Shown: positions 43,821 through 52,700 of the stretch, piece by piece | Numbering within the stretch: the stretch's first letter is position 1 | Layout: each line of letters begins with the position of its first letter | NCBI GenBank assembly: GCA_944326475.1 | Contig: CALVEC010000002.1 | Coordinates: 104,816 to 168,815 of the forward strand | Source of the DNA: Candidatus Gastranaerophilales bacterium | GTDB taxonomy: Bacteria > Cyanobacteriota > Vampirovibrionia > Gastranaerophilales > Gastranaerophilaceae | Length of the DNA: 64,000 bases | Direction of reading: 5' to 3' | Made by a program: the position numbers and the translations under genes | The notes under the pieces: model-generated | Databases searched by the model: none | What the model was told of the DNA's origin: nothing | Seen by the model: only the letters and a program-made list of their open reading frames with translations

Positions 43821-44432
43821 ATGGGCTGTCTTAAAAATATAATAAAACTCATTATTCTTGTACTTGCTGTTATCGGGTTTACATCGCTTGGCGGCTGGGA
43901 TTTTTTGAAAGAAAAATTACCGCTGCTTTTTGAAAAACCGTCACAGGAGGCATTGATAGAAAAAAGTAAGAGTATTGCTGATTTTTCAAATATATCTGAA
44001 GAATATGAAATTGATAAAACCGCTGATATTATGGGCTTTAAGGCAGTTCTTGCCGAGCATAAAGCTTCAGGGCAAAAACTTGCAGTTCTAAATCCCGGCA
44101 AAAAAGAATTATTAACAAAAAAAGATTTTAACGGGGATGTAATAAAAAAAAAATTATCTGATTTAAATGAAAAATTTTCATATCAGTTTATACGACTCGA
44201 AAATTTGGAAATCAAATCCCGCGGCAGTTTTTCCGCTTTTGGACAAACCGTTCCTTATGCCAGATTTGAAGCTGATGTAGTCAATTTGCCGGTTAGTAAA
44301 ATTCAGGGAATGATAGCTGTAGCTGAATTTAAAGACGGCGAAGATATGAATAACAAAATTTTGCTTGCTGCAAATGAAAGCGATAAGTATTCACAAATCA
44401 TTACAGAACAGTTTTTTAATAAAGTAAAATGA
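43821..44432 (+). CDS. Hypothetical membrane-anchored protein
   Basis: A 203-residue protein with one N-terminal membrane helix (residues 5-25, 'IIKLIILVLAVIGFTSLGGW') and an extracytoplasmic or cytoplasmic alpha/beta domain of no recognised family. GAGG precedes the ATG. It lies 9 bases after purB and overlaps ribD (ATGA), so it shares their transcript, although no metabolic link is evident. Confidence 0.65.
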   Translation: MGCLKNIIKLIILVLAVIGFTSLGGWDFLKEKLPLLFEKPSQEALIEKSKSIADFSNISEEYEIDKTADIMGFKAVLAEHKASGQKLAVLNPGKKELLTKKDFNGDVIKKKLSDLNEKFSYQFIRLENLEIKSRGSFSAFGQTVPYARFEADVVNLPVSKIQGMIAVAEFKDGEDMNNKILLAANESDKYSQIITEQFFNKVK

Positions 44433-45544
44433 AAAATCAGGTTGATATAAAAGTATACGAAAAATATATGAAAAAATGTCTTTGTCTTGCAAAAAAGTCA
44501 GAGGGGCATGTTTCTCCAAACCCGTTGGTTGGTGCGGTTGTTCTGGATAAAAACGGGCAGCTCTGCGGCTGGGGCAGGCATGAACAATACGGAGAAGCTC
44601 ATGCGGAAGTGAATGCGCTTAATATGGCTAAAGACAAGGCAGAAGGCGGAACTGTTGTTGTCAATCTTGAGCCTTGTTCTCATTATGGTAAAACCCCGCC
44701 GTGTGCGGATTTAATTATTGAAAAAGGAATAAAAACGGTTGTTGCCGGTATTTTGGATCCTAATCCGATTGTAGCGGGGAAGGGGTTGAAAAAGCTGCAA
44801 GATGCCGGTGTGAATGTGATTACTGGCGTTCTTGAAAATGAATGTCGTGAACTGAACGAGGTATTCTTTAAAAATAAAGAACAGAATAAACCGTTTATTG
44901 CTGTTAAATCAGCAGTCACTCTTGATGGTAAAATAGCGACAAAAACAGGCTCCTCTAAATGGATAACATCGGAAGTCTCCCGTAAATCGGTTCAAAAACT
45001 CAGAAACAAATATGACGCTATCCTGACGGGTTCAAATACCGTTATTATTGACAATCCTTCATTGACTGTCAGATGTAAAGGCGGACGCAGTCCGATAAGG
45101 GTTGTTGTTGATTCAAAACTTAGAACACCTCCTGATTCAAAAGTTTATGAGAATGACGGCATTCCTGTATTTATAGCAGTTGCTGAGAAAACAGACAAAG
45201 CCGTGCTAAATAAGTATCCGAAAAATGTGAAATTTGTATTTTGTCCTCTAAAGTCAGGGAAAATTGACTTGGTTTATCTTTGCAATAAGTTGTACGATGA
45301 AGGCATTTGCAGTATTTTAGTTGAAGCCGGCGGTGATTTATGCGGGCAATTTATAAAGGATAAGCTTGTTGATAAGATATATCTTTATATTGCACCGAAA
45401 GCTACCGGAGACAAAAATGCACTGCAATGGATTTCCGGTTTTGATATAAATAATATAAATGATGCATGTACATTTGACGTGAAACGTGTAAAATTATTTA
45501 AGCCGGATATATTATTGGAATTATGTCCGAAGATGAAAGATTAA
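44429..45544 (+). CDS. ribD: Bifunctional riboflavin deaminase/reductase
   Basis: A 371-residue enzyme for two early riboflavin steps. The N-terminal deaminase has 'SPNPLVGAVVLDKNG', 'GEAHAEVNAL' (zinc His and catalytic Glu) and 'EPCSHYGKTPPCADLII' (two zinc Cys). The C-terminal reductase has 'AVKSAVTLDGKIATKTGSSKWITS', 'VIIDNPSLTVR' and 'LVEAGGDLCGQFI'. The start overlaps the preceding stop. Other rib genes are not in the window. Confidence 0.95.
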   Translation: MKNQVDIKVYEKYMKKCLCLAKKSEGHVSPNPLVGAVVLDKNGQLCGWGRHEQYGEAHAEVNALNMAKDKAEGGTVVVNLEPCSHYGKTPPCADLIIEKGIKTVVAGILDPNPIVAGKGLKKLQDAGVNVITGVLENECRELNEVFFKNKEQNKPFIAVKSAVTLDGKIATKTGSSKWITSEVSRKSVQKLRNKYDAILTGSNTVIIDNPSLTVRCKGGRSPIRVVVDSKLRTPPDSKVYENDGIPVFIAVAEKTDKAVLNKYPKNVKFVFCPLKSGKIDLVYLCNKLYDEGICSILVEAGGDLCGQFIKDKLVDKIYLYIAPKATGDKNALQWISGFDINNINDACTFDVKRVKLFKPDILLELCPKMKD

Positions 45545-45592
45545 GAATATTAATATTTGAATTATTGTTGGACTTAGTCTAAAATAGGTACC

Positions 45593-47200
45593 ATGGAAAA
45601 CATTTCAGAAAAATTAACCGCGTTACAAAAAAATTTTTATGACCTGAACAATCTTTTTGAATTGAGTATAATTGCAACTCAGGCAGAGTCACTGGAAGAT
45701 CTTGTCGACAAAATTACTGATTTCATTATAGATACGCTCGGTTTGACGAATATACATTTCTTTGTTAATCACAACAGAGTCTATTATATGGTTGCAAATC
45801 ATCACGACGAAAATCGTGATATTATTCAGTTTGAGAACGGAGACGAAGGTTTTTGGGAAGTTCTCAATAAAAACGATTTTATAAAAGTCTCAACTGACAA
45901 CGGAGATCCTATTTATAAATCTTTTTGGGATAAATATTCTTTGTATGATTTGAAAAGTAAGTATTTTAAATTATTTCAAAAAGACGGAATAGCTTATTTT
46001 ATCTGTTCAATCGGTGCAAAAGCAAACAATGAAAAGTTTACTGATGAAGAAATCCAGTATCTTGAAAAAGTTTTTAATTATGTTCAACCGATTTTAATAA
46101 AGTATATAAAAAGACGCGAACAGGAAAACGATCTGAAAAAATTGCAGAAATCGCTGCATAATATTTCCATCCTGTACAATATTTCTCAGGCAGTAAACTT
46201 TATCGACGACTTAAAACGATTGCTGCGTGTTATTTTGAATAAAGCACTTGAGACAATAGATGCGGAAAAAGGCTCTTTGATGCTTTACAACTATACAGAA
46301 AACGTTTTGCAAACGAAAGTTGTATACGGTCTTGCCGACAAAAACCTTGAAACAGAGATTAATAACGGAATGGTCGAATGTTCCAAAATAAAAGTCGGAG
46401 AAGGTATTGCGGGAACTGTTTTTGTAGAGAAAAAATCTATAATATCTAACTTAGGCAAAAATGACCCGAGGTTTCTGGATAACGGAAGCGATTTGAATGT
46501 CTCATCATTGCTTTGCGTGCCGTTGATTGCAAAAGGCGAGCCGATAGGCGTTATAAATATTACCAACAAACTTAACGGCAAATTGTTTAATAAACAAGAT
46601 CTTGAATTTATTGAAGCTCTTGCAAATCAGGCTGCAATTGCAATAGATAACGCAAAACTCTATGAATTGGCAACAAAAGACGGTCTGACTAAACTTTATA
46701 TTTACAGACACTTCTATACATTGCTTGAAAACGAACTTAAACGTTCTGCACGATACAATCATGAAGTTACCCTGTTAATGATGGATATTGACAACTTCAA
46801 ATCTATAAACGATACATACGGTCACCCTGTCGGAGACCAGGTGTTGAGAGAGATTGCAAACTGCATTTCCACTACCGTAAGAAAAATAGATATTGCTTCA
46901 AGGTATGGCGGTGAAGAATTTACTGTAATTCTTCCGGAAACAAACGGTCAGGACGCAAGGATTATAGCAGAAAGACTTAGAAAAAATATCAGTGAAATAA
47001 AAATTACAGTGAAAGATGCGGTTATTTGTCCGACAGTCAGTGTCGGTATGGCTGAATATCCTTCTTGTGCGCTTGATGAACAGACGCTTATTGAACTTGC
47101 TGACGTTGCTTTGTACAATGCGAAAAACAACGGTAAGAACTGTGTATGTCAGTACACCCCGGAAGGCTGCGTATTGCTTCCTAACGGTGTATACGACTAG
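45593..47200 (+). CDS. GAF-domain diguanylate cyclase
   Basis: A 535-residue signalling enzyme making cyclic di-GMP. Residues 1-175 look like a divergent first GAF-type sensor, residues 190-350 a clear GAF domain ('LLRVILNKALETIDAEKGSLMLYNYTEN', 'VGEGIAGTVFVEKKSIIS', 'LANQAAIAIDNAKLYELA'), and 365-530 a GGDEF domain with the active 'SRYGGEEFTVILPET'. No inhibitory RxxD site is obvious just upstream. It is cytoplasmic. With flagella and exported polymers encoded nearby, a motility/surface role is plausible. It converges with rsmI, overlapping by 4 bases. Confidence 0.92.
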   Translation: MENISEKLTALQKNFYDLNNLFELSIIATQAESLEDLVDKITDFIIDTLGLTNIHFFVNHNRVYYMVANHHDENRDIIQFENGDEGFWEVLNKNDFIKVSTDNGDPIYKSFWDKYSLYDLKSKYFKLFQKDGIAYFICSIGAKANNEKFTDEEIQYLEKVFNYVQPILIKYIKRREQENDLKKLQKSLHNISILYNISQAVNFIDDLKRLLRVILNKALETIDAEKGSLMLYNYTENVLQTKVVYGLADKNLETEINNGMVECSKIKVGEGIAGTVFVEKKSIISNLGKNDPRFLDNGSDLNVSSLLCVPLIAKGEPIGVINITNKLNGKLFNKQDLEFIEALANQAAIAIDNAKLYELATKDGLTKLYIYRHFYTLLENELKRSARYNHEVTLLMMDIDNFKSINDTYGHPVGDQVLREIANCISTTVRKIDIASRYGGEEFTVILPETNGQDARIIAERLRKNISEIKITVKDAVICPTVSVGMAEYPSCALDEQTLIELADVALYNAKNNGKNCVCQYTPEGCVLLPNGVYD

Positions 47201-48018
47201 TCTTTTTTCAAAGCCAGTTTGTAGACAGCGTTTTTGCTGATAGGGTATAGTGTGCTTAAAATTTGAGAAATATCTTTTGCAGAATAGTTCAAACCTTGCA
47301 GCGCTTTAATTTTGTCACAAAGTTCAGCTTCATCAGCCGCTTCTTTTGGGTCTGCATATACCATACCTACTATCTCGCCTTTTAGTGTGTGATTGTTGTA
47401 ATAAGCAATAATTTCATCCGGCGTACCGGTTTTTACTTCCTCGTAAAGCTTTGTTAACTCTCTGCCAATGGCTATTTTGCAATTTGCTCCTCTGGCTGCT
47501 TTTATATTGTTAATTGTCTCTATAAGCCTGTTTGCAGCTTCAAAAAATACCGTGTCAACAAATTTGTACTGCGTTAATATTTGTTCTTGTTGATTTTTAA
47601 CGCGCGGTAAAAATCCTATAAACGCAAATTCTTCACCGGTTCTGGGGGTTAGTGCCAAAAATGTAGTGACTGCGCTTGCTCCGGGAATGCAGGTTATTTT
47701 TGTCTCCGGCAATGTTTGTTTTACTTCTTTTACGAGAATCCGCCCCGGGTCTGAAATGCAAGGCATGCCGGCGTCTGAAATCAGAGCAACGGATTTTTCT
47801 TCTTCAAGCGTACGTATCAGCATTTCCGAGCGTTCTTTCTCGTTAAATTTGTGATAACTTACAAGTTTTGAATTTATTCCGAATGAGTCCAGGAGTTTTT
47901 TGCTGACTCTGGAGTCTTCACAAGCAATTAAATCGACAGTTTTCAACGTTTGTAAAGCTCTTAGGGTTATATCGTCTTTGTTTCCGATGGGGGTTGCGAC
48001 TATGTATAAATCACCCAT
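47197..48018 (-). CDS. rsmI: 16S rRNA 2'-O-methyltransferase RsmI
   Basis: A 273-residue SAM-dependent enzyme that methylates C1402 of 16S rRNA. The tetrapyrrole-methylase-fold motifs 'LYIVATPIGNKDDITLRALQTLKTVDLIACEDSRVSKKLL', 'VALISDAGMPCISDPG' and 'CIPGASAVTTFLAL' are present, then 'FEAANRLIETI' and 'IAIGRELTKLYEEV'. Its start overlaps the stop of the STAS-like gene. Confidence 0.95.
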   Translation of the reverse strand: MGDLYIVATPIGNKDDITLRALQTLKTVDLIACEDSRVSKKLLDSFGINSKLVSYHKFNEKERSEMLIRTLEEEKSVALISDAGMPCISDPGRILVKEVKQTLPETKITCIPGASAVTTFLALTPRTGEEFAFIGFLPRVKNQQEQILTQYKFVDTVFFEAANRLIETINNIKAARGANCKIAIGRELTKLYEEVKTGTPDEIIAYYNNHTLKGEIVGMVYADPKEAADEAELCDKIKALQGLNYSAKDISQILSTLYPISKNAVYKLALKKD

Positions 48019-48320
48019 TATTCAAGCACCATCCGTTTTTTTGTATTTCTTGCGCAGACAAGATTCATAGTGTTTAGCGTTTTATAAAGCCCTGTTTGTT
48101 CTAGCAAGCTCAAAACAGAAGGCGCAACATGTGCAACTTGAAGATGCAGCTCGTTAAAAATTGCTAACTTGTGCAGAGCCAAAAGTTTCTGGATTTCCGG
48201 AAGCCTAAGTTCTTTAATGTTTGAAAAATCAAGCTCCAGTTGTTCATCAGGGTTAATTTCAATTTTTTTTAACCCGTTTTTTTCTTTAAATAAATTTTCT
48301 ATGTAAATTTTTTGTGTCAT
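48018..48320 (-). CDS. STAS-like small protein
   Basis: A 100-residue protein. 'LELDFSNIKELRLPEIQKLLALHKLA' followed by 'LHLQVAHVAPSVLSLLEQTGLYKTL' resembles a STAS/anti-sigma antagonist fold, in which the phosphorylatable Ser region is here 'SNIKELRLP'. The similarity is weak and based on pattern only. It is coupled to rsmI by stop/start overlap. Confidence 0.5.
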   Translation of the reverse strand: MTQKIYIENLFKEKNGLKKIEINPDEQLELDFSNIKELRLPEIQKLLALHKLAIFNELHLQVAHVAPSVLSLLEQTGLYKTLNTMNLVCARNTKKRMVLE

Positions 48321-48370
48321 GTACTCAACCGAAAAATATTTGTTTCAGCAAATCTCTCTATAATCAAATA

Positions 48371-49333
48371 TTACCATAGTTTTAGACCATGCCAATTTTT
48401 TAACATTTCGTTATAATTCAGATGTTCGGGAAATCTGTCGTTAACCTGCTCCCCGACATGCTTTCCGGCGAAAGCACCTCCGACTGCTGAAAGAATAATA
48501 AGCGGTATTCTTATAACATTGTGCATATTTTGGGTAATTGCAGTTACCGCAGAAATAATAAATGTGGGGATGAGAGTGTTTGCTATAAGCTCGTGTGTTG
48601 TCTTTTTGAATTTATCTTCAAATGTCTTTTCTTTTATAATATCGAATCCGGCGAGCGCTACAAGCGGTTTGTCCAGCATTTTAAGAGTCGGGATATCTTT
48701 AATAATCGCAGAAAAAACATTGTTTGCGCTGTCTTTTGCAACTTTGTCATCAACAAACTTCATGTATCTGGCAATACGTTTTTCTTCTTTTTCTGTTTCC
48801 TGTTTGAGTGTATCTGTAGTCACTGCCGTTTTTTCCTGAGTTTCTTGCGGTTTTCGTTTTGCAAATATAATTTTTGTAAGCAGCTCATTTGCGGCGAGTG
48901 CGCCGCCGAAGGCAGCTAATGTGAGACAAGCTGCACCGATACAGTCTTTTATTGCGCGTTCAATGGAGCTTAGAGAGTGTTTAACTGCATTTCCTGTAAC
49001 GGTAACAGGCTTGTATAGAAAAGTTATCTTCGGTATAATTTTTTCTTTCATAAAAGCGGTGTTTTTGAGCTTTTCTATACCTTTTCCCAAAAATTTAGAG
49101 ACGTGATTGATTACATCATATCCGGGTGTTTTTTTTATCAAATAGTAGGCGCTCAAAGAGGCGAGAGCCGAGCCGGTCAGTATGGTAGCGTCTTTTATGA
49201 ATATAGATTTTTTCTTTTCCGGTTTTGCTATTTTGTAGTCAGAATACATTTTTGCAGCACCAGAGAGCAGAAAAGCAGCCGGAACTACTGTTCTGGAGTC
49301 ACAGACTATGTTTTTTAATCTCGTTATATTCAT
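48371..49333 (-). CDS. Hypothetical membrane protein
   Basis: A 320-residue protein with several short hydrophobic or small-residue-rich segments (about residues 15-30, 50-65, 135-155, 255-290) and a Lys/Glu-rich middle. Gly-rich 'LSAVGGAFAGKHVGEQVNDRFPEHL' near the end resembles glycine-zipper-type segments. It shares general style with the first gene of the window. No family is recognised and no enzymatic motif is visible. Confidence 0.6.
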   Translation of the reverse strand: MNITRLKNIVCDSRTVVPAAFLLSGAAKMYSDYKIAKPEKKKSIFIKDATILTGSALASLSAYYLIKKTPGYDVINHVSKFLGKGIEKLKNTAFMKEKIIPKITFLYKPVTVTGNAVKHSLSSIERAIKDCIGAACLTLAAFGGALAANELLTKIIFAKRKPQETQEKTAVTTDTLKQETEKEEKRIARYMKFVDDKVAKDSANNVFSAIIKDIPTLKMLDKPLVALAGFDIIKEKTFEDKFKKTTHELIANTLIPTFIISAVTAITQNMHNVIRIPLIILSAVGGAFAGKHVGEQVNDRFPEHLNYNEMLKNWHGLKLW

Positions 49334-49449
49334 CTTTCCGCTCCACCACTGTTTATTTAAAATACCACAATTTTTCTTTTTGCTGAAATAATATATATTT
49401 TCACAGTTTTTGTAAAGAAATGTAAATAAATGAACCGAACACGCAATTT

Positions 49450-49477
49450 TTGATTGAGTATATACTTTATATATATG
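49450..49477 (+). promoter_or_regulatory. Promoter of candidate sRNA B
   Basis: TTGATT (49450-49455), 16 bases, TATATG (49472-49477). The predicted start is near GAGATAAC at 49481. Confidence 0.5.
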
Positions 49478-49483
49478 TAAGAG

Positions 49484-49617
49484 ATAACAAACTTAAAATA
49501 AACACAAACGATATATATTTAAATAAGATGAGACTTTCACACTAACTAACCTACCTAACTTCCTAACCTTCCCTTCCTATTAAAGTATTGCTCCGAAAGA
49601 AATCGGAGCTTTTTTTT
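49484..49617 (+). ncRNA. Candidate small RNA B
   Basis: After the promoter, about 130 bases run as GAGATAA, an A-rich stretch, then a C/T-rich CTAA/CCTT stretch (49541-49580), then the terminator GCTCCGA-AAGAAA-TCGGAGC plus T8 (49590-49617). The order and 5' end match candidate A at 24166. The next gene starts 180 bases further, so this looks like an independent RNA. The CCTTCCCTTCC run could pair with ribosome-binding sites. Confidence 0.55.
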
Positions 49618-49799
49618 GTGTGTTTATTTTAGAGATGCGGGTGGATTTGCGAATTTACGCGGGGTTTTGCTCATTAGGTTCTGTTGATTTTTTACACGAA
49701 TGTAAACTATTGTAAAAAACACACCAAAAATCCTAAAGATTTGCAGAGGAATTGCCGATTTAAAAAAAATAAAGAAGCAACACAGGATAGGTGCGTATT
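49618..49799. other. Upstream region of the autotransporter gene
   Basis: About 180 bases between the sRNA terminator and the autotransporter start. AGGATAGG near 49784 serves as ribosome-binding site. No further element was recognised. Confidence 0.5.
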
Positions 49800-52700
49800 A
49801 TGATTAAAGATAAGTTTGTAAAAACCCTTTGTATGGCTGCATTTTTAGGTGCAATAAACCTTGGCGTTCAAAGCGCATTTGCAGACACTGCGCCGGTGCC
49901 GACACTGGATGCAGTGAAAGAGCAGGAAATATCTTTCTTGGACGGAAAGCACTCGTCTTATGTGTTGACAGCACTTGGCACTGACGAAACAGCACCGGAG
50001 GGCGCAATAACTGTCAAAATTGGCGATACAACGTATTACTATACTCCTTCGGAAAATGTTGATGTTCTAAAAACACTGGCTTCTACCGGCAGCGCGGCTC
50101 TGATAGAAACGTCAGAGGATAAGGCGCTTTACACAGTCGGAGACAAATACTATACCTATGACCCCACAAAACTTAAAGACTCAGCTTACCGCCTTGAAGA
50201 AGCGGCATCGGCTGACGACCCGAACACAATCACACTTTATGACAAACAGGAAGTAATAAAATACTATGACCCCAAAACGGGCTTGGAAGTAGCAGAAGCA
50301 GACCGCGTTGAAGGTGTTCAATACAAAGAAGTAACCACAATCGAGACAACACCAAAATATTACACAGTCTCTTTAAAACAAACCGAATACGGCGACCCGA
50401 ACGGCACAACAACAATGACTTTCGGCTGGGAGAAGAATGAAGATACGGGCAAACTGGAATTTAAACAAGACCCGACAACACCCGTAGGACAGACGATAAC
50501 ATACTCTTATAATGAGGATTTTTTTTTAGAAACAAAAACAAAGACTATAGATAATGGCACTGTTACAAATCCTCCTGGTACAGTTGGGAATCTGTATATT
50601 TTCAATAGCGGAGCAGGTTTAAACAATCCTGAAGGTTATACAACAAGCATAGATAACATACTTTATAAAGACAACAAAGTTACTGGTACACTGGAAATAA
50701 CAAATCATGATGATATAGAAGCACAGGTCTCTGGCGGTGCTGTATACAACGCTGGTGAATTGACATCAATAACCGGTGATTTTATAAACAATAGCGTGGA
50801 AGCTATAACTCTTAGTTCAGATTACAACTTTGCTTATGGTGGTGCTTTGTATAATTCTGGTACAATAGGTGTCATTGCTGCAGATTTTATAGGCAACTAT
50901 GCATATTCTGTAAATGAAAGAGTTCTATCCTACGGTGGCGCAATTTATAACAGTGGAGCAATCCGAGAAATAACAGGAAATTTTATTGCTAACTATGTGT
51001 ATTCAACTTCTTCTTACGAGTCTAATTATGGCGGTGCTATACATAACTGCGGAACAATCTTAAATATAACAGGCGATTTCGTAGGCAACTATGCATTCGC
51101 AAATTCTGAACCTGTCTTTGGCGGTGCTATTGAAAACGAGCGAACAATCGAGAATATAACTGGTAATTTCTTGGGTAATTACGTTTCCTCTTATGAAGAC
51201 CCTCGGGGCGGGGCAATTTCTAACGAAGGAACAATTGGTAATATCATTGGGGATTTTATCGCAAACTATGCTTCAGGTTATTCTCCCGCCGGGGGGTGGG
51301 GGTATAATGATGGTGGAACAATAGGTAATATAACAGGTGATTTCATAGGCAACTATGCGTTAGGTGAATTTGCTCGTAGTGGTGGAGTTTATAACTATAG
51401 TGGAAAAATCGGAAACATAACCGGCGACTTTATAGGAAACTATGCTTCAGGTTCTTATGCCTCTGGTGGAACGATTTATAATAATGGTTCAGAGGCTGAA
51501 ATCGGTGATATCGAAGGCGATTTTATCGGCAACTATGCGTTGTCTGATGGGAAGACTTCTGCTGATAGTGGAGCAATTTATAATGAATATGGAACAATAG
51601 GAGATATAACGGGTGATTTTATAGGAAACTATGTGTCAGGTCGTTATGCTGATGGTGGGGCAATTTATAATAAATATGGAACAATAGGAGATATAGCCGG
51701 CGATTTCATTAATAACTATGCTATTGCGACAAATAGTTATTATGCCCGTGGTGGAACGATTTATAACTATAGGGGGATAATCGGAAAGATAACAGGTGAT
51801 TTTATAGGTAACTATGCGTTGTCTTTCGATTCTTATGTTTATGGTGGTGCGATTTATAACAATGGTCCAAAGGCTGAAATCGGTAATATCACAGGCGATT
51901 TCATTGGAAATTATGCACAATCAAAGAGCAGCTACGCCTTAGGCGGCGCTATATACAATGTAGGTAAGACTTCCGGTTCTGCAGCTACAATCGGCCTTAC
52001 AAATAACAATTTTTTAAATAACTACGCAAAATCAGAAACAGGCACAGCCAAAGGCGGTGCAATATTCACAAACTACGACCTTACACTAAATGCCGATAAC
52101 TGCAATGTATTAATATCCGGAAACTACACGGAATCTAACGAAGTAAAAGAACAAAACGCAATTTATGTAGCAAATTTTGCAAACTCTTCGGGTACAATTC
52201 AAAGAAACACAACTTTTACCCTCAATGCAATAAACAACGGCAAAATACAGATAGATGATACAATTGCAGGAGGTTCTTTTTATGAAGATGGTTCAGACTC
52301 CCTGTTCTGGGAAACATCTGACCACGCCTACACTTTAGCCCTCACAGGTGACGGCACAGGCACAATCAGCATATACAACGATGTCATTAACGCAAAAGTA
52401 ACATCTGACAATGTCACCGTTGACCTTGCTAACGGAGAAACAAGAGCCTATGACTTTGTCTCTATGACGGCAAACGATGGTTCAAAACTCAACCTCGATG
52501 TCGACTTTTCCAACAAAACAGCCGACACAATTACAACACAAAATGCTTCAGCAGGAACACTTATCATAAATGCAATAAACGAACTCGGCACGGCTGACGG
52601 AGCTATCACTGTACAAATCATCAAAAACACAGACCCTTCATCATCTTTACAGCTTGCGCTCGGTGACAATATTACAGAAGTAACAGAAGAGTTTGTATTT

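Noticed and set aside
48519..49318. Several plus-strand ORFs opposite the gene at 48371
   Set aside because: Cys/Phe-rich shadow frames of a minus-strand coding region, without ribosome-binding sites or recognisable domains.
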